A DNA stretch of 64,000 nt, taken from assembly GCA_036783645.1 (NCBI GenBank), contig DAIPWT010000016.1:8020-72019 (forward strand), given 5' to 3'. The notes beneath the pieces were generated by a model. That model searched no databases. It was not told the DNA's origin and worked only from the letters and a program-made list of their open reading frames with translations. Source of the stretch: UBA4732 sp002404095. GTDB taxonomy: Bacteria > Planctomycetota > Planctomycetia > Gemmatales > Gemmataceae. Below, one piece after another: positions 8,366-16,693 of this stretch (within the stretch, counting starts at the first letter, position 1; every line of letters starts with the position of its first letter). The translations under genes were made by a program, and so were the position numbers.

Positions 8366-8424
8366 CTAGCCCGGAGCGCAAGCGACGGGTTTAGTCGAAA
8401 CCCGTCGCTTGCGCTCCGGGCTAG
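8366..8424. repeat. Palindrome family 2, perfect 27-bp stem
   Basis: Arms 8366-8392 and 8398-8424 are exact reverse complements around a 5-nt loop (AGTCG). The arm begins CTAGCCCGGAGCGCAAGCG. A second, imperfect copy lies at 61415-61474. It lies between dgkA and the peptidase gene and could act as a terminator, but lacks a T-run; repetition points to a mobile or REP-like element. Confidence 0.9.
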
Positions 8425-8450
8425 TAGGCAAAAAGTTACGGACCACCACC

Positions 8451-9863
8451 ATGAGCGTCGATCCCGCCGTCCTCGACTGGTTGAAGAGTAACCACGACCG
8501 TCTCGTCGGCGACCTCGCCGCGCTGGTCAAAGTGCCGAGCATCAGCACCGACGGCGACCATCAGCCGCAAGTGGAACAGACCGCCGCTCTGACTTGCGAA
8601 CAAATGCGCGCGGCCGGCCTGCAAAACACAGCCGTGCTACGCACCGGCAATTCCAACCCCTACGCCTACGGTGAATGGCTGGGCGCGCCCGGCAAGCCCA
8701 CGGTCTTTCTCTACGCCCACCACGACGTACAGCCGGTCAATGACGTGGGCGAAGTGAAATGGCTGTCGGACCCGTGGACGCTGACGCGCCGCGACGGCCG
8801 GCTCTACGCCCGTGGCGCCGCCGACGACAAAGGCGCCGTCACCGCGCAACTCGGGGCCGTGTCCGCCTATCTCAAGACCAAGGGGAAACTGCCCGTCAAC
8901 GTGAAGATGCTTGTGGAAGGCGAGGAAGAAGTCGGCTCGTCCAACTTGCTGGCCTTTTTCGACGAACATAAGAAGCGCATCCAATCCGACGTGATCGTCG
9001 TCTGCGACACTGGCAACGTCGAAACCGGAATGCCCAGCCTCACCTACTCGCTGCGCGGCATCGTGGCGGCGACGGTCGAAGTACAAAGCGCCGGAACGCC
9101 CGTCCATAGCGGCGTGGCCGGCGGCGTCCTGGCGGACGCGGCGCTAGCGCTGGACGTGATCCTGGCCCGGCTGTACTGGAAGAACGGCCGGCTGCCCATT
9201 CCGCACTTTTACGACAAAGTACGTCCGTTAACGGCCGCCGAGAGGCAAGCGATACGAAAGCTGCCAGGAGACGAGGGTAAGTGGCGCGCGGACTGCGGCG
9301 TCTTGCCGGGCGTCCAATTGGCGCTCGAAAAAGGCGTCGATCCGAACGAGCAGACGTGGCGGCTGCCGGCGGTGACAATCATCGCGCAAGAGGCCAGCTC
9401 AATCCGGGGCGCGTCGAACCAGGTCTTGCCGAGGGCGTCGGCCATCGTCAGTTGCCGAATCGTACCGGACATGGACCCGGAGGAAGTGTTCGCCCAGCTC
9501 AAGGCCGTGCTGACGGATGATCCGCCGTGGGGCGTACAGGTGTCGGTAAAGGATGCGGGCAAAGTGAATTGGTGGATGACGGATCCGACCGGCCCGACGT
9601 TCGAGGCGGCGGTCAAGGCGATGCAAAGCGCCTATGGCAAGGCGCCGGCGTCGATCGGCTGCGGCGGCAGCATCGGCTTCGTCGGCCCGTTGGCGGACCT
9701 GTTCGGCGGCGCCCCGGCGCTGCTGTTCGGCATCGACGACCCACGCAGCAACCCGCACGCGCCGAACGAAAGCCTTGATGAAGGCGACTGGAAGAACCTT
9801 ATTAAGTCGTTGGTCTATTTGTTCGACAACCTCGCGGAGGCGGCGACCGTTAAGGGAGGCTGA
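8451..9863 (+). CDS. M20-family metallopeptidase (dipeptidase-like)
   Basis: 470 residues, a two-zinc M20 amidohydrolase/dipeptidase. Motifs: FLYAHHDVQP near residue 87 (zinc-binding H and D), YARGAADDKGA near 119 (bridging D), and VEGEEEVGSS near 155 (catalytic E and zinc-binding E). The dimerisation lid domain occupies roughly 195-350. DVQP and the ADDKG form are closest to the CNDP/PepV-like dipeptidases. The ATG at 8451 is preferred: the frame is open from 8409 but that extension lies in the palindrome. Cytosolic, no signal peptide. The likely role is breakdown of short peptides; exact substrate unknown. Confidence 0.9.
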   Translation: MSVDPAVLDWLKSNHDRLVGDLAALVKVPSISTDGDHQPQVEQTAALTCEQMRAAGLQNTAVLRTGNSNPYAYGEWLGAPGKPTVFLYAHHDVQPVNDVGEVKWLSDPWTLTRRDGRLYARGAADDKGAVTAQLGAVSAYLKTKGKLPVNVKMLVEGEEEVGSSNLLAFFDEHKKRIQSDVIVVCDTGNVETGMPSLTYSLRGIVAATVEVQSAGTPVHSGVAGGVLADAALALDVILARLYWKNGRLPIPHFYDKVRPLTAAERQAIRKLPGDEGKWRADCGVLPGVQLALEKGVDPNEQTWRLPAVTIIAQEASSIRGASNQVLPRASAIVSCRIVPDMDPEEVFAQLKAVLTDDPPWGVQVSVKDAGKVNWWMTDPTGPTFEAAVKAMQSAYGKAPASIGCGGSIGFVGPLADLFGGAPALLFGIDDPRSNPHAPNESLDEGDWKNLIKSLVYLFDNLAEAATVKGG

Positions 9864-9906
9864 CCACCGTCGTCCACGCGCGGACCTCCGAGAGCAGCCT
9901 TCTCGG

Positions 9907-10251
9907 CTATGGAACATCCCCGATCTCGAGCAAACTCTCTCCGCCTTCCAAACGCGCGACCGCGGCAGGCAAATCGCGGCGGAGGCACTCACGGAGTCGG
10001 GAGTTCGATGTATTGCCGCAAGTCACCCACAGCACCTTCGGCGGCGGGCCGAGTCGCTGCAACATCTCTACGAAGTCGCTGTCCTTGGTCATCACCACTA
10101 CCCCCGCGGCGCGGGCGGCTTGGAAGATCGACGGGTCTTTCGCATCGCGCAGGCCCAGGACGCGGACGGGGTGGGCCTCAATCCCGAATGTCGCCGTGAC
10201 CCACGCGGCGGCCGACGGCGGCAGTTGAGCGTCCAGCCAAATGATTGTCAT
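9907..10251 (-). CDS. DUF5615 PIN-like toxin component
   Basis: 114 residues. The start IIWLDAQLPPSAAAW, then GLRDAKDPSIFQAAR and VVMTKDSDFVEML are the conserved acidic blocks of the DUF5615/Mut7-C-like PIN fold, found as putative RNase toxins. The gene overlaps the upstream DUF433 gene by 4 bp (10248-10251), the standard partner arrangement. Nuclease activity is inferred from the fold and the retained acidic residues. Confidence 0.85.
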   Translation of the reverse strand: MTIIWLDAQLPPSAAAWVTATFGIEAHPVRVLGLRDAKDPSIFQAARAAGVVVMTKDSDFVEMLQRLGPPPKVLWVTCGNTSNSRLRECLRRDLPAAVARLEGGESLLEIGDVP

Positions 10252-10472
10252 GCGACTGGCTCAGGTTCGGCCACGCGCCGGCTGGCGAACCGGAGGCACG
10301 CCTGGATGTCCGCCGGTTCCAAATCCGGCAATTCCTCAATGGTCTGTTCTGGACTGAGTCCGTTCGCAAGCAGGTCTAGTACGTCGCTGACACGGATTCG
10401 CATGCCCCGAACACAAGGGCGGCCGCCACACTGTTCGGGGTCTACCGTGATCCGATCTGCCAGGGTAGTCAC
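10248..10472 (-). CDS. DUF433 antitoxin
   Basis: 74 residues. ITVDPEQCGGRPCVRGMRI followed by VSDVLDLLANGLSPEQTIEELPDL is the DUF433 signature, a small winged-helix-type protein that acts as the DNA-binding antitoxin of DUF5615 partners. It is the first gene of a two-gene unit with a 4-bp overlap. The region 10473-10559 to its right holds no gene. Confidence 0.88.
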   Translation of the reverse strand: MTTLADRITVDPEQCGGRPCVRGMRIRVSDVLDLLANGLSPEQTIEELPDLEPADIQACLRFASRRVAEPEPVA

Positions 10473-10559
10473 TATGGCCTCCTATCTTGCTCGGAACCGA
10501 GAGTCTGAACCGCCATGCCCGAGACTATTGTAGTGACTCACTTTGCCGAACGACTCCGC

Positions 10560-12779
10560 TCAGCTGCCGGGGCGTACCAGCGCGGCCGCGGGAACTTTGC
10601 CGTTCGCGCGCGAACCGAGTTCGGCGTTGCGCCACAAGTCTCGCCATGCGGCAAGACCGTTCACCTCGGTCGGCCGGCCGTCGAGAGTTAGCCATATACC
10701 GGAGCCGTGATAGCGATTTTCGCCTTCCCAGGTCGTCTTCCGCGTCCACGCCTGCCGATCCGCATAGCCGGCACAGGCAAGCAGTCCGTCGCGGAACAAG
10801 AAGTCGTTGCCGCGCGCCGTGACGTGCAAACTCGCCGGAAGCGCTGTCAACGCTATGGCTCGATTTGCCCGGAAGGTATCGTTGGTCAACTCTACCGCGA
10901 CCGTCGTCGGTTGGCCGATTGCCGACGCCCATAAGGCGAGACCCGCGCTCGACGGCGCTCGTGCCTCTAGCAGTGTATTTACAATTCGTATCTGGCAAGA
11001 CTGCTTTTCGCCGACCTCGACCGAGACGGCCGTGCCGTCGGTTTCGACGCGGCAGCCGGTGAGCGACAACTCGCCACCGTTGCGGTGGACGACGCCCGCC
11101 CCGTCCGGCGCCGAGAGACGGCAGTCGGTGAGGCGCAGGTCGGCCCGTTCGCAGCAGATCAGTCGGCCGCCGGCGCCTCGCCCTGATCGATCCGGCAGTG
11201 AACGTAGGTCAAGGCCTTGCAAGGTCAAGTCGCGATCCGTGGTGAGCAGCGTTTGCCACGGGTCGGACGCGGACCCCTGAATTTCCAGACAAGGCCGGCA
11301 ATCGGGCGCCGCCCGCATCGTCAGCGAGCGCCCGTGCCAAGCCATTGGCGGCGTCGGATAGGGACCGGCGCCGCCAATGGTCACGACGGCGCCGTCGTCG
11401 GCCGCCGCGACCGCTTCGGCCAACGAGGCAAAGCCGCCCCTCCGGCCTTCCACAATAAAGGAAAAGAAAGTCGCAGATGGAGGCGCTGTCGTCGGTCGTG
11501 GCGCCGTCGGTAGGGCGCACCACGCCGCCCCACTGAGAAGCGCGCCGACAAGGAGAATCGCCAGAGCCAAGCCTGGGCGAATCCGCTTCGGCTGTTGGTT
11601 GTTGGCCGCTCGCTCCGCGAGCGGCGCCGAATTACGCAGCGGTACGGCCGCACTACAGGCTTCGATAGCTCTCGCCGCGTCGGCCGCCGTGGCATAGCGG
11701 TCGGCCGGGTCGCGGGCCATAAGACGCGCGACGACCGCAGCCACTTTAACAGGCAGGTCCGGCCGCAGGGTACGGATGGGAACGCATGAATCGAGCCGAT
11801 GGCGCAGCAGCTTCCCCGCCCAGTCGCCGCCCGGAAACGGCGGTTGTCCCGTAAGCAGATGGTAAAAGGTGCATCCAAGGCTGTAGAGATCGCAGCGGCC
11901 GTCCGGCGGATCACCGCCGCCGCGCTCCGGCGCCAAATAGTCAGGCGTACCGTCCAGGTCGCTCTCGGCCAACCCGTCCGAGTCGTCAATCCGCCGGGCC
12001 AGGCCCATATCGAGCAGCTTGACCCGAATAGGGCGCCGACCGTCTATCAACTCCATTAAGGCGTCGGAATTCCACTTAGGGACGGGAGGATGGACCAGCA
12101 GCAAGTTCGATGGTTTCACGTCGCAATGCAGCAAGCCGCGATCATGGGCATACTGCAACGCCAGGGCGGCCTGGCAGACGGCTTCGCACGCCAGCGGCGT
12201 CGGCAGCGGCCCCGCCTGAGCGACGAGCTTGCCGAGATCGACGCCCTCGACGTACTCCATGACGAGGATGAGCTTGCCGCGAGCGCGAACGGCGTCGAAG
12301 GCGGCGACGATGTTCGGATGCGAAAGGCGGGCGGCGGCCTCCACCTCGCGCCGGCAGCGCGCGGCGGCCAGGCGCATCGCGTTCGGACACAATTCCACGG
12401 CACTGCGACGGGGCGCGTCGCCAAGAATCTTCAGAGCGACGACGCGCTTCATAAGAGGGTGTTCGGCTTTATAAACGCTGCCCATGCCGCCGGCGCCCAG
12501 CCATTCCAGCAAACGGTAGCGGCCCATGTGCAGCCGCCGCGCCCGGCCGGATAAGACTTGATCGACCTGCCAGGCCGTGAGAAGGCCGGCGGCCACTAGC
12601 TCCAGCGCGCGGCGCCGCGTACCTTCGACCGGATCGTCCGGTTCATCGGGGCGCGACTCGGACCATTCAATGGCGAGTTGACGGAGCTGTATAGATGAAA
12701 TAAGACGGCCGGCGCGGAGGGCGGCGAGCAGTTCGTTGGCGTCGGCCGGCGGTGTGAGGCGACGAGCACGGGTTCTCAT
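10560..12779 (-). CDS. Membrane Ser/Thr protein kinase with beta-helix-like extracytoplasmic domain
   Basis: 739 residues from the ATG at 12779, preceded by AAGGGA; an upstream frame to 12905 lacks support. An N-terminal helical segment (1-85) is followed by a PknB-type kinase: glycine loop GAGGMGSVY near 96, lysine in VVALKIL near 117, HCDVKPSN near 218 and DMGLA near 257. HRD reads HCD and DFG reads DMG, so it is a non-RD kinase. GTPDYLAPE follows. A single membrane segment (LALAILLVGALLSGAAW, about 405-425) leads to about 300 outside residues with repeated short strands (LTLQGLDLRSL, LRLTDCRL, LSLTGCRVE), like a right-handed parallel beta-helix, probably the sensor. A short palindrome lies in the juxtamembrane segment. 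Confidence 0.85.
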   Translation of the reverse strand: MRTRARRLTPPADANELLAALRAGRLISSIQLRQLAIEWSESRPDEPDDPVEGTRRRALELVAAGLLTAWQVDQVLSGRARRLHMGRYRLLEWLGAGGMGSVYKAEHPLMKRVVALKILGDAPRRSAVELCPNAMRLAAARCRREVEAAARLSHPNIVAAFDAVRARGKLILVMEYVEGVDLGKLVAQAGPLPTPLACEAVCQAALALQYAHDRGLLHCDVKPSNLLLVHPPVPKWNSDALMELIDGRRPIRVKLLDMGLARRIDDSDGLAESDLDGTPDYLAPERGGGDPPDGRCDLYSLGCTFYHLLTGQPPFPGGDWAGKLLRHRLDSCVPIRTLRPDLPVKVAAVVARLMARDPADRYATAADAARAIEACSAAVPLRNSAPLAERAANNQQPKRIRPGLALAILLVGALLSGAAWCALPTAPRPTTAPPSATFFSFIVEGRRGGFASLAEAVAAADDGAVVTIGGAGPYPTPPMAWHGRSLTMRAAPDCRPCLEIQGSASDPWQTLLTTDRDLTLQGLDLRSLPDRSGRGAGGRLICCERADLRLTDCRLSAPDGAGVVHRNGGELSLTGCRVETDGTAVSVEVGEKQSCQIRIVNTLLEARAPSSAGLALWASAIGQPTTVAVELTNDTFRANRAIALTALPASLHVTARGNDFLFRDGLLACAGYADRQAWTRKTTWEGENRYHGSGIWLTLDGRPTEVNGLAAWRDLWRNAELGSRANGKVPAAALVRPGS
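11605..11625. repeat. Palindrome family 5 inside the kinase gene
   Basis: GCCGCTCGC-TCC-GCGAGCGGC, a perfect 9-bp stem with a 3-nt loop. The same core occurs at 48835-48853 and, varied, at 48902-48920 and 16641-16661. It is in frame and encodes the APLAERAAN stretch between kinase domain and membrane helix. Confidence 0.7.
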
Positions 12780-13008
12780 CCTGAGTCCCTTCTCGGTGCG
12801 GTTCCTTCCCCGCGCGGCCTTCGGACCGCGCGGCTCCGATGTATGGTTAAATTTACCAGCAAATGGCTTCGCGGGCAAGTTCGGCGTCCACCGTATTGCC
12901 TCCATCGATCAAAACGCTCAGAATGAGAGTAGGTAACTTGTTACCCATGTCCCCGGTCGATACACTCCCCGGAGTACCGGGGCGAGGAGTGGCATAGGAG
13001 GATCTGCT

Positions 13009-14887
13009 TTGCGTCTGGTCGTGCAGAAATTCGGCGGCACCAGCCTCAAGAACGCGGAACGCATCATGGCGGCCGCGCGCAAGGCCATCCGCGCCAAACA
13101 GGAAGGCTGTCAGGTCATCGTGGTCGTCAGCGCCCGCGGCGACACCACCGACGAGCTAATCGAGTTAGCCCGCGAGCTGAGTGACGCGCCGCCTGCCCGC
13201 GAAATGGACATGCTTTTGTCAACGGGCGAACAGATTTCCATCGCCCTCATGGCGATGGCCATCCAGGCGCTCGGCGAGCGCGCCATCAGTTTCACTGGCG
13301 CCCAGGTCGGCATCGTCACCGACAGTACGCACACCAAGGCCCGCATCAAAAGCATTTCCACCGCCCGGATGCGCCAGGCGTTGGCCGACGGTCAGATCGT
13401 CATCGTGGCCGGATTTCAGGGCATTGACGAACACTCCAACATCACCACCCTCGGCCGCGGCGGCTCCGATACGACCGCCGTCGCTCTCGCGGCGACCATG
13501 AAGCACGACGCGACCCCCCACCCCAACCCTCCCCCGCAAGGGGGGAGGGNNNNNNNNNNGTTGGGGTGGGGGGGGGCAAGTCGATTGCGAAATCTATACC
13601 GACGTGGACGGCGTTTACACCACCGACCCGCGCATCGTTCCCGAGGCGCGCAAGATGGAGGCCATTAGCTACGACGAAATGTTGGAGTTGGCCAGCGTCG
13701 GCGCCGGCGTCATGCACTCGCGCAGCATCGAATTCGCCAAGAAGTTCGGCGTGCCCGTACAGGTGCGTTCGTCGTTCAGCGACGTGGGCGGCACTTGGAT
13801 CGTGCCAGAAGCCGCTTGGATGCGCGGCGTGGTGGTGTGCGGCGCCGCGATGGTGCGCGACGAGGCCCGCGTATCCCTCGACGGCGTACCGGATCGGCCG
13901 GGCGTCAGTCATCGCATCTTTGAAGCGATGGCCGGCCGTAACATCGTCGTGGACATGATCGCGCAGAGCGTCGGCAGCAACGGCCGGGCCTCCGTCGGTT
14001 TCACCGTGCCGGCCCCGGAACTGTCCGGCGCGTTGACGGTGCTACGCCCATTGGCCGCCGAGTGGGGCGCCACGCTCGACTACGACGAACAAGTGAGCAA
14101 AGTGTCGATCGTCGGCGCCGGGATGCGGACGCATACGGGCGTCGCCGAGCGCATGTTCGCGGCCTTGGCTGGCGCGAACGTCAATTTGAAGATGATTACG
14201 ACCGCTGATATAAAAATATCCGTATTGGTGGATAAAGCTGACGGCGTGCGCGCCCTGCGCGCGGTGCATCAGGCTTTCGACCTGCGCGAGCCGAGGCCGG
14301 GCGCGGGGTTGCCGGCGGGTTCGGGCGAGTCGCCGTATCAGCTCCGGCCGCCTGGCGCGGAGCGGCCTGAGTCAGGCCGCGACTTGGCTGCGCTGACGCA
14401 GCAATTGAGCAGCATGGAAGACGTACTGGTGAGCGACGTGCTGCTGACGACCGACCAGGGCCGTATCACGGTCTTCCAGCTACCGGATCGTCCGGGCGAG
14501 TGTTCCGAGATCTTCCAGGCGGTGGCGGCTGGCGGCATCGTGGTGGACATGATCGTGCAGAACCTGAGCGGAGGCAAGGGCCAGCTATCGTTCAGCGTGG
14601 CCCAGCCGGACGTGGAGAAGGCGCTGGCGTTGACGCGGGTTGTGACGGCGAAGAGCGACCCCGGCGTGACGGTGGCGGCCGACTCGAACATCGCCAAGCT
14701 ATTGATCCTCGGCGTCGGAATGCGGACGCACACCGGCACCGCCCGGCGGATGTTCGGCGCCCTGGCGCAGCGCGGGATCAACATTAGCATGATTAATACG
14801 AGCGAGGTGCGCGTGAGCGTGGTGGTGGACGGCCAGCGCGGCCTAGAAGCGCTGGCGTGTCTGAAAGAGGCGTTTCATGTGACGTAA
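13009..14887 (+). CDS. lysC: Aspartokinase with four ACT domains (contains assembly gap)
   Basis: Aspartate kinase, first step to lysine, threonine and methionine. The TTG at 13009 follows AGGAGG. The kinase domain starts VVQKFGGTSLKNAERI; FTGAQVGIVTD and LGRGGSDTTAVALAA are canonical, and VDCEIYTDVDGVYTTDPRI continues after the gap. Four ACT domains follow in two pairs (VSIVGAGMRTHTG and LILGVGMRTHTG mark the second of each), against two in E. coli LysC. A palindrome plus 10 N (13550-13559) interrupts the kinase domain; deleting the Ns joins both halves in frame with an insert of about 19 residues. Feedback control through the ACT domains is expected. Alone upstream of a terminator-like palindrome. 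Confidence 0.88.
13514..13573. repeat. Nested palindrome inside lysC, spanning the N gap
   Basis: Outer arms 13514-13527 (CCCCCCACCCCAAC) and 13560-13573 are exact complements. Inner arms CCCTCCCCC (13528 region) and GGGGGAGGG (13541-13549) flank a GCAA loop. The palindrome is essentially complete without the Ns, so the gap is probably about zero bases and reflects assembly failure at the hairpin. Confidence 0.75.
13550..13559. other. Assembly gap (10 N)
   Basis: Run of ten N at the 3' side of a strong hairpin. True length unknown; zero bases would preserve the lysC frame. Confidence 0.99.
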
Positions 14888-14900
14888 TGGTGGTGAGATT

Positions 14901-14967
14901 CCGTTTAGCCGCGACCCGCAGGGGAGCGTGGGGGAGACGCGCTCCCCTGCGGGTCGCGGCTAAACGG
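14901..14967. repeat. Palindrome family 1, 28-bp stem, bidirectional terminator position
   Basis: Arms 14901-14928 and 14940-14967 are perfect complements with an 11-nt loop; the arm begins CCGTTTAGCCGCGACCCG. Relatives are at 33652-33720 and 63945-64000, and a variant at 44635-44696. It sits between convergent lysC and the phosphatase gene, and provides the phosphatase TAG stop (14960-14962). Confidence 0.92.
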
Positions 14968-16162
14968 CCGGCGCGCGTTCCACCAACACGACGGAAGTAT
15001 CATCAACGCGCCCGGCGCCGAGCGTGAAGGCGTTCGACCTCTCAAACAAATGTTCCAACGTCTGGTCGGTCGTCTTGCCGCGGCAGGCGAGCAACGCCGC
15101 GGTGATGCCGTTCACGCCAAAGGCTTCGTGTCCCTTCTCCTTTTTCAACGGGAAGGAATCGGCCAGACCGTCGCTGTAGAGCAGGACGCGGCTGCCTTCC
15201 GGCAAGACAAATGAAGCGGCGTCGTAGGGGATGCCGGCTGCGATGCCCAAGGGCATACCGCCTTCGGAGCCGTCGCCGATCGCCTTCACCTCGCCGCTTG
15301 CCATCAGGTGCAACAACGGCAGCGGATGGCCGGCCGTCGTCCAGTGCATGGTGTGCGTCTCGGTGTCGATGGCCGCGTAGAAGAGGGTGATGAAGCCGCC
15401 GCCGCTCTGGACAATGGAGTTTTCGCACAGCCGGTCGTTGATCGCCGTGACGAAGGCGGCCGTGTCGCGGTAGGCGTCGCCGCCGAGCATTCGGATCAGC
15501 GTGTGCATGGCCATGATCGACATGCACGCTTTGAGGCCGTGGCCGGAGGCGTCGCCGATCAGCACCACCAGCGTATGCGGGTCGGGGCGGAAGACGTTGT
15601 AGTAATCGCCGCCGGCCATCACGACCGGGTTGTCGCCGACGACGTTGACCTCGGCCGGCTCGTAACGGGCCGAGACGCTATAGCCCGGCGGCATACTGAT
15701 GCCCTGCGGGATAATCGACTCCTGAAGGCGGCGCACACCGTCCATCTCTTCGCGCAGCCGGGAGGCCAATTCCTTGGCCCGGTCGGCGTGTACCGCCGCC
15801 ACGGCCGACTCCATGCTAGACAGCGCCAGAAACATGAAGTCGCCGCGCTCGTCGCGGATCAGATAAAAGCGCAGTCCGTGGGTTAAGTATTTGACCAGGC
15901 CCATCATCTCCGTGGTACGACAGCCAAGCACAACGGGCAGCGGCGTCGGTTCGTCCTGGAGTTCGGCGAAGATGGCGTAGCCTTCTTCGGCGGTCTTAGG
16001 GAAGGTCATCGCCAGGAATATCACGTCCCAGCTGCCTTCGCGTACTTGGGCTTTCAGCTCGTCGGCGTCCAGAAAGGCTTTGGTTTCGTGGTCGCCGGCC
16101 GACAGATACAGTTCCAGGAGCGCGGCCTCTTCCGCGTTGTCCCATCCCACCAGGATTTTCAT
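14960..16162 (-). CDS. SpoIIE/RsbU-type PP2C phosphatase with receiver-like N-terminus
   Basis: 400 residues. The first ~120 residues (ILVGWDNAEEAALLELYL, WDVIFLAMTFP, LPVVLGCRT) resemble a CheY-type receiver fold, but the phosphate-accepting aspartate position is doubtful. A helical linker (about 125-165) leads to a PP2C-like SpoIIE phosphatase domain: GGDYYNVF, VLIGDASGHGLKA, LFYAAID, TTAGHPLPLL, LLYSDGLAD, DDTSVVLVE, with the metal-binding aspartates present. Such proteins dephosphorylate anti-sigma-factor antagonists and control general stress response. No partner STAS or anti-sigma gene is adjacent. Confidence 0.87.
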   Translation of the reverse strand: MKILVGWDNAEEAALLELYLSAGDHETKAFLDADELKAQVREGSWDVIFLAMTFPKTAEEGYAIFAELQDEPTPLPVVLGCRTTEMMGLVKYLTHGLRFYLIRDERGDFMFLALSSMESAVAAVHADRAKELASRLREEMDGVRRLQESIIPQGISMPPGYSVSARYEPAEVNVVGDNPVVMAGGDYYNVFRPDPHTLVVLIGDASGHGLKACMSIMAMHTLIRMLGGDAYRDTAAFVTAINDRLCENSIVQSGGGFITLFYAAIDTETHTMHWTTAGHPLPLLHLMASGEVKAIGDGSEGGMPLGIAAGIPYDAASFVLPEGSRVLLYSDGLADSFPLKKEKGHEAFGVNGITAALLACRGKTTDQTLEHLFERSNAFTLGAGRVDDTSVVLVERAPAV

Positions 16163-16335
16163 GAAGACGCCTCGAAAGCCGGGTATTGCCTCATTAAGTG
16201 AGGCGGCCCGGACGGGTATGGTTGAAAAAGGCGGACGGCTGGCGGATCGTCCGGACCAAACGGTAGATTCGCACCATAATAGGGCCGCGCGTGGGTTCAG
16301 GCAAGGCGTTCGGCGCTGTTTTTGACAGCGGGCCT

Positions 16336-16451
16336 GGCGAGCCGGGTCGCGTAAGCGCCCGGAGACTCTTGGCGAGCCGGGTCGCGTAAGCGCCCGGAGT
16401 TCGGTACAGTCGTGGAAAGCATCTCCGGGCGCTTACGCGACCCGGCTCGCC
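16336..16451. repeat. Palindrome family 4: two direct and one inverted 29-bp copies
   Basis: GGCGAGCCGGGTCGCGTAAG plus CGCCCGGAG occurs at 16336-16365 and 16371-16399, and its exact reverse complement at 16422-16451. The stretch 16163-16480 holds no gene apart from this. The first copy was probably duplicated in tandem. A near-identical single arm lies inside the SNF2 helicase gene at 57999-58023. Confidence 0.92.
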
Positions 16452-16480
16452 CGCGTGTTCGTGCTTCCAAGGAGAAGTTT

Positions 16481-16693
16481 ATGACTAGCGTAGCCCGTGG
16501 GCCGATTGTTGCCGGTTTTCTGACGCTGATGCTCTTTATGGCCGTTCAGGCGGCCGAAGTCGAAAAGGTTCCGCCTCGATTCAAGACGGGGCCGTCTTAC
16601 TCGGCGTCGGCGCGAGTGGCCCACCATGAGATCAAATGCCATTCGCGGAGCGAATGGCCAACGGCGGAGCAATCATGGAATGTCGCGCGTTAG
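16481..16693 (+). CDS. Small secreted protein of unknown function, possibly truncated
   Basis: 70 residues from the ATG at 16481, with GGAG 8 nt upstream. The N-terminus is a clear signal peptide (IVAGFLTLMLFMAVQA, cleavage before AEV). The mature part is only about 45 residues. Its last 22 codons run through a small palindrome (16641-16661) and the ribosome-binding site of the next gene, overlapping that gene by 19 bp, so the true C-terminus may have been lost to a palindrome insertion. No family recognised. Confidence 0.45.
   Translation: MTSVARGPIVAGFLTLMLFMAVQAAEVEKVPPRFKTGPSYSASARVAHHEIKCHSRSEWPTAEQSWNVAR

Noticed and set aside
12959..12985. Attenuator hairpin before lysC (CCCCGG-AGTA-CCGGGG)
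   Set aside because: Only a 6-bp stem, no leader peptide or competing structure visible; not enough to call regulation.
13009..14887. lysC as a frameshifted pseudogene
   Set aside because: The apparent frameshift disappears when the ten Ns are removed; both halves are well conserved.
16336..16451. Possible CRISPR array
   Set aside because: Only two direct copies with a 5-bp spacer plus an inverted one; no cas genes; fits a REP-type cluster.
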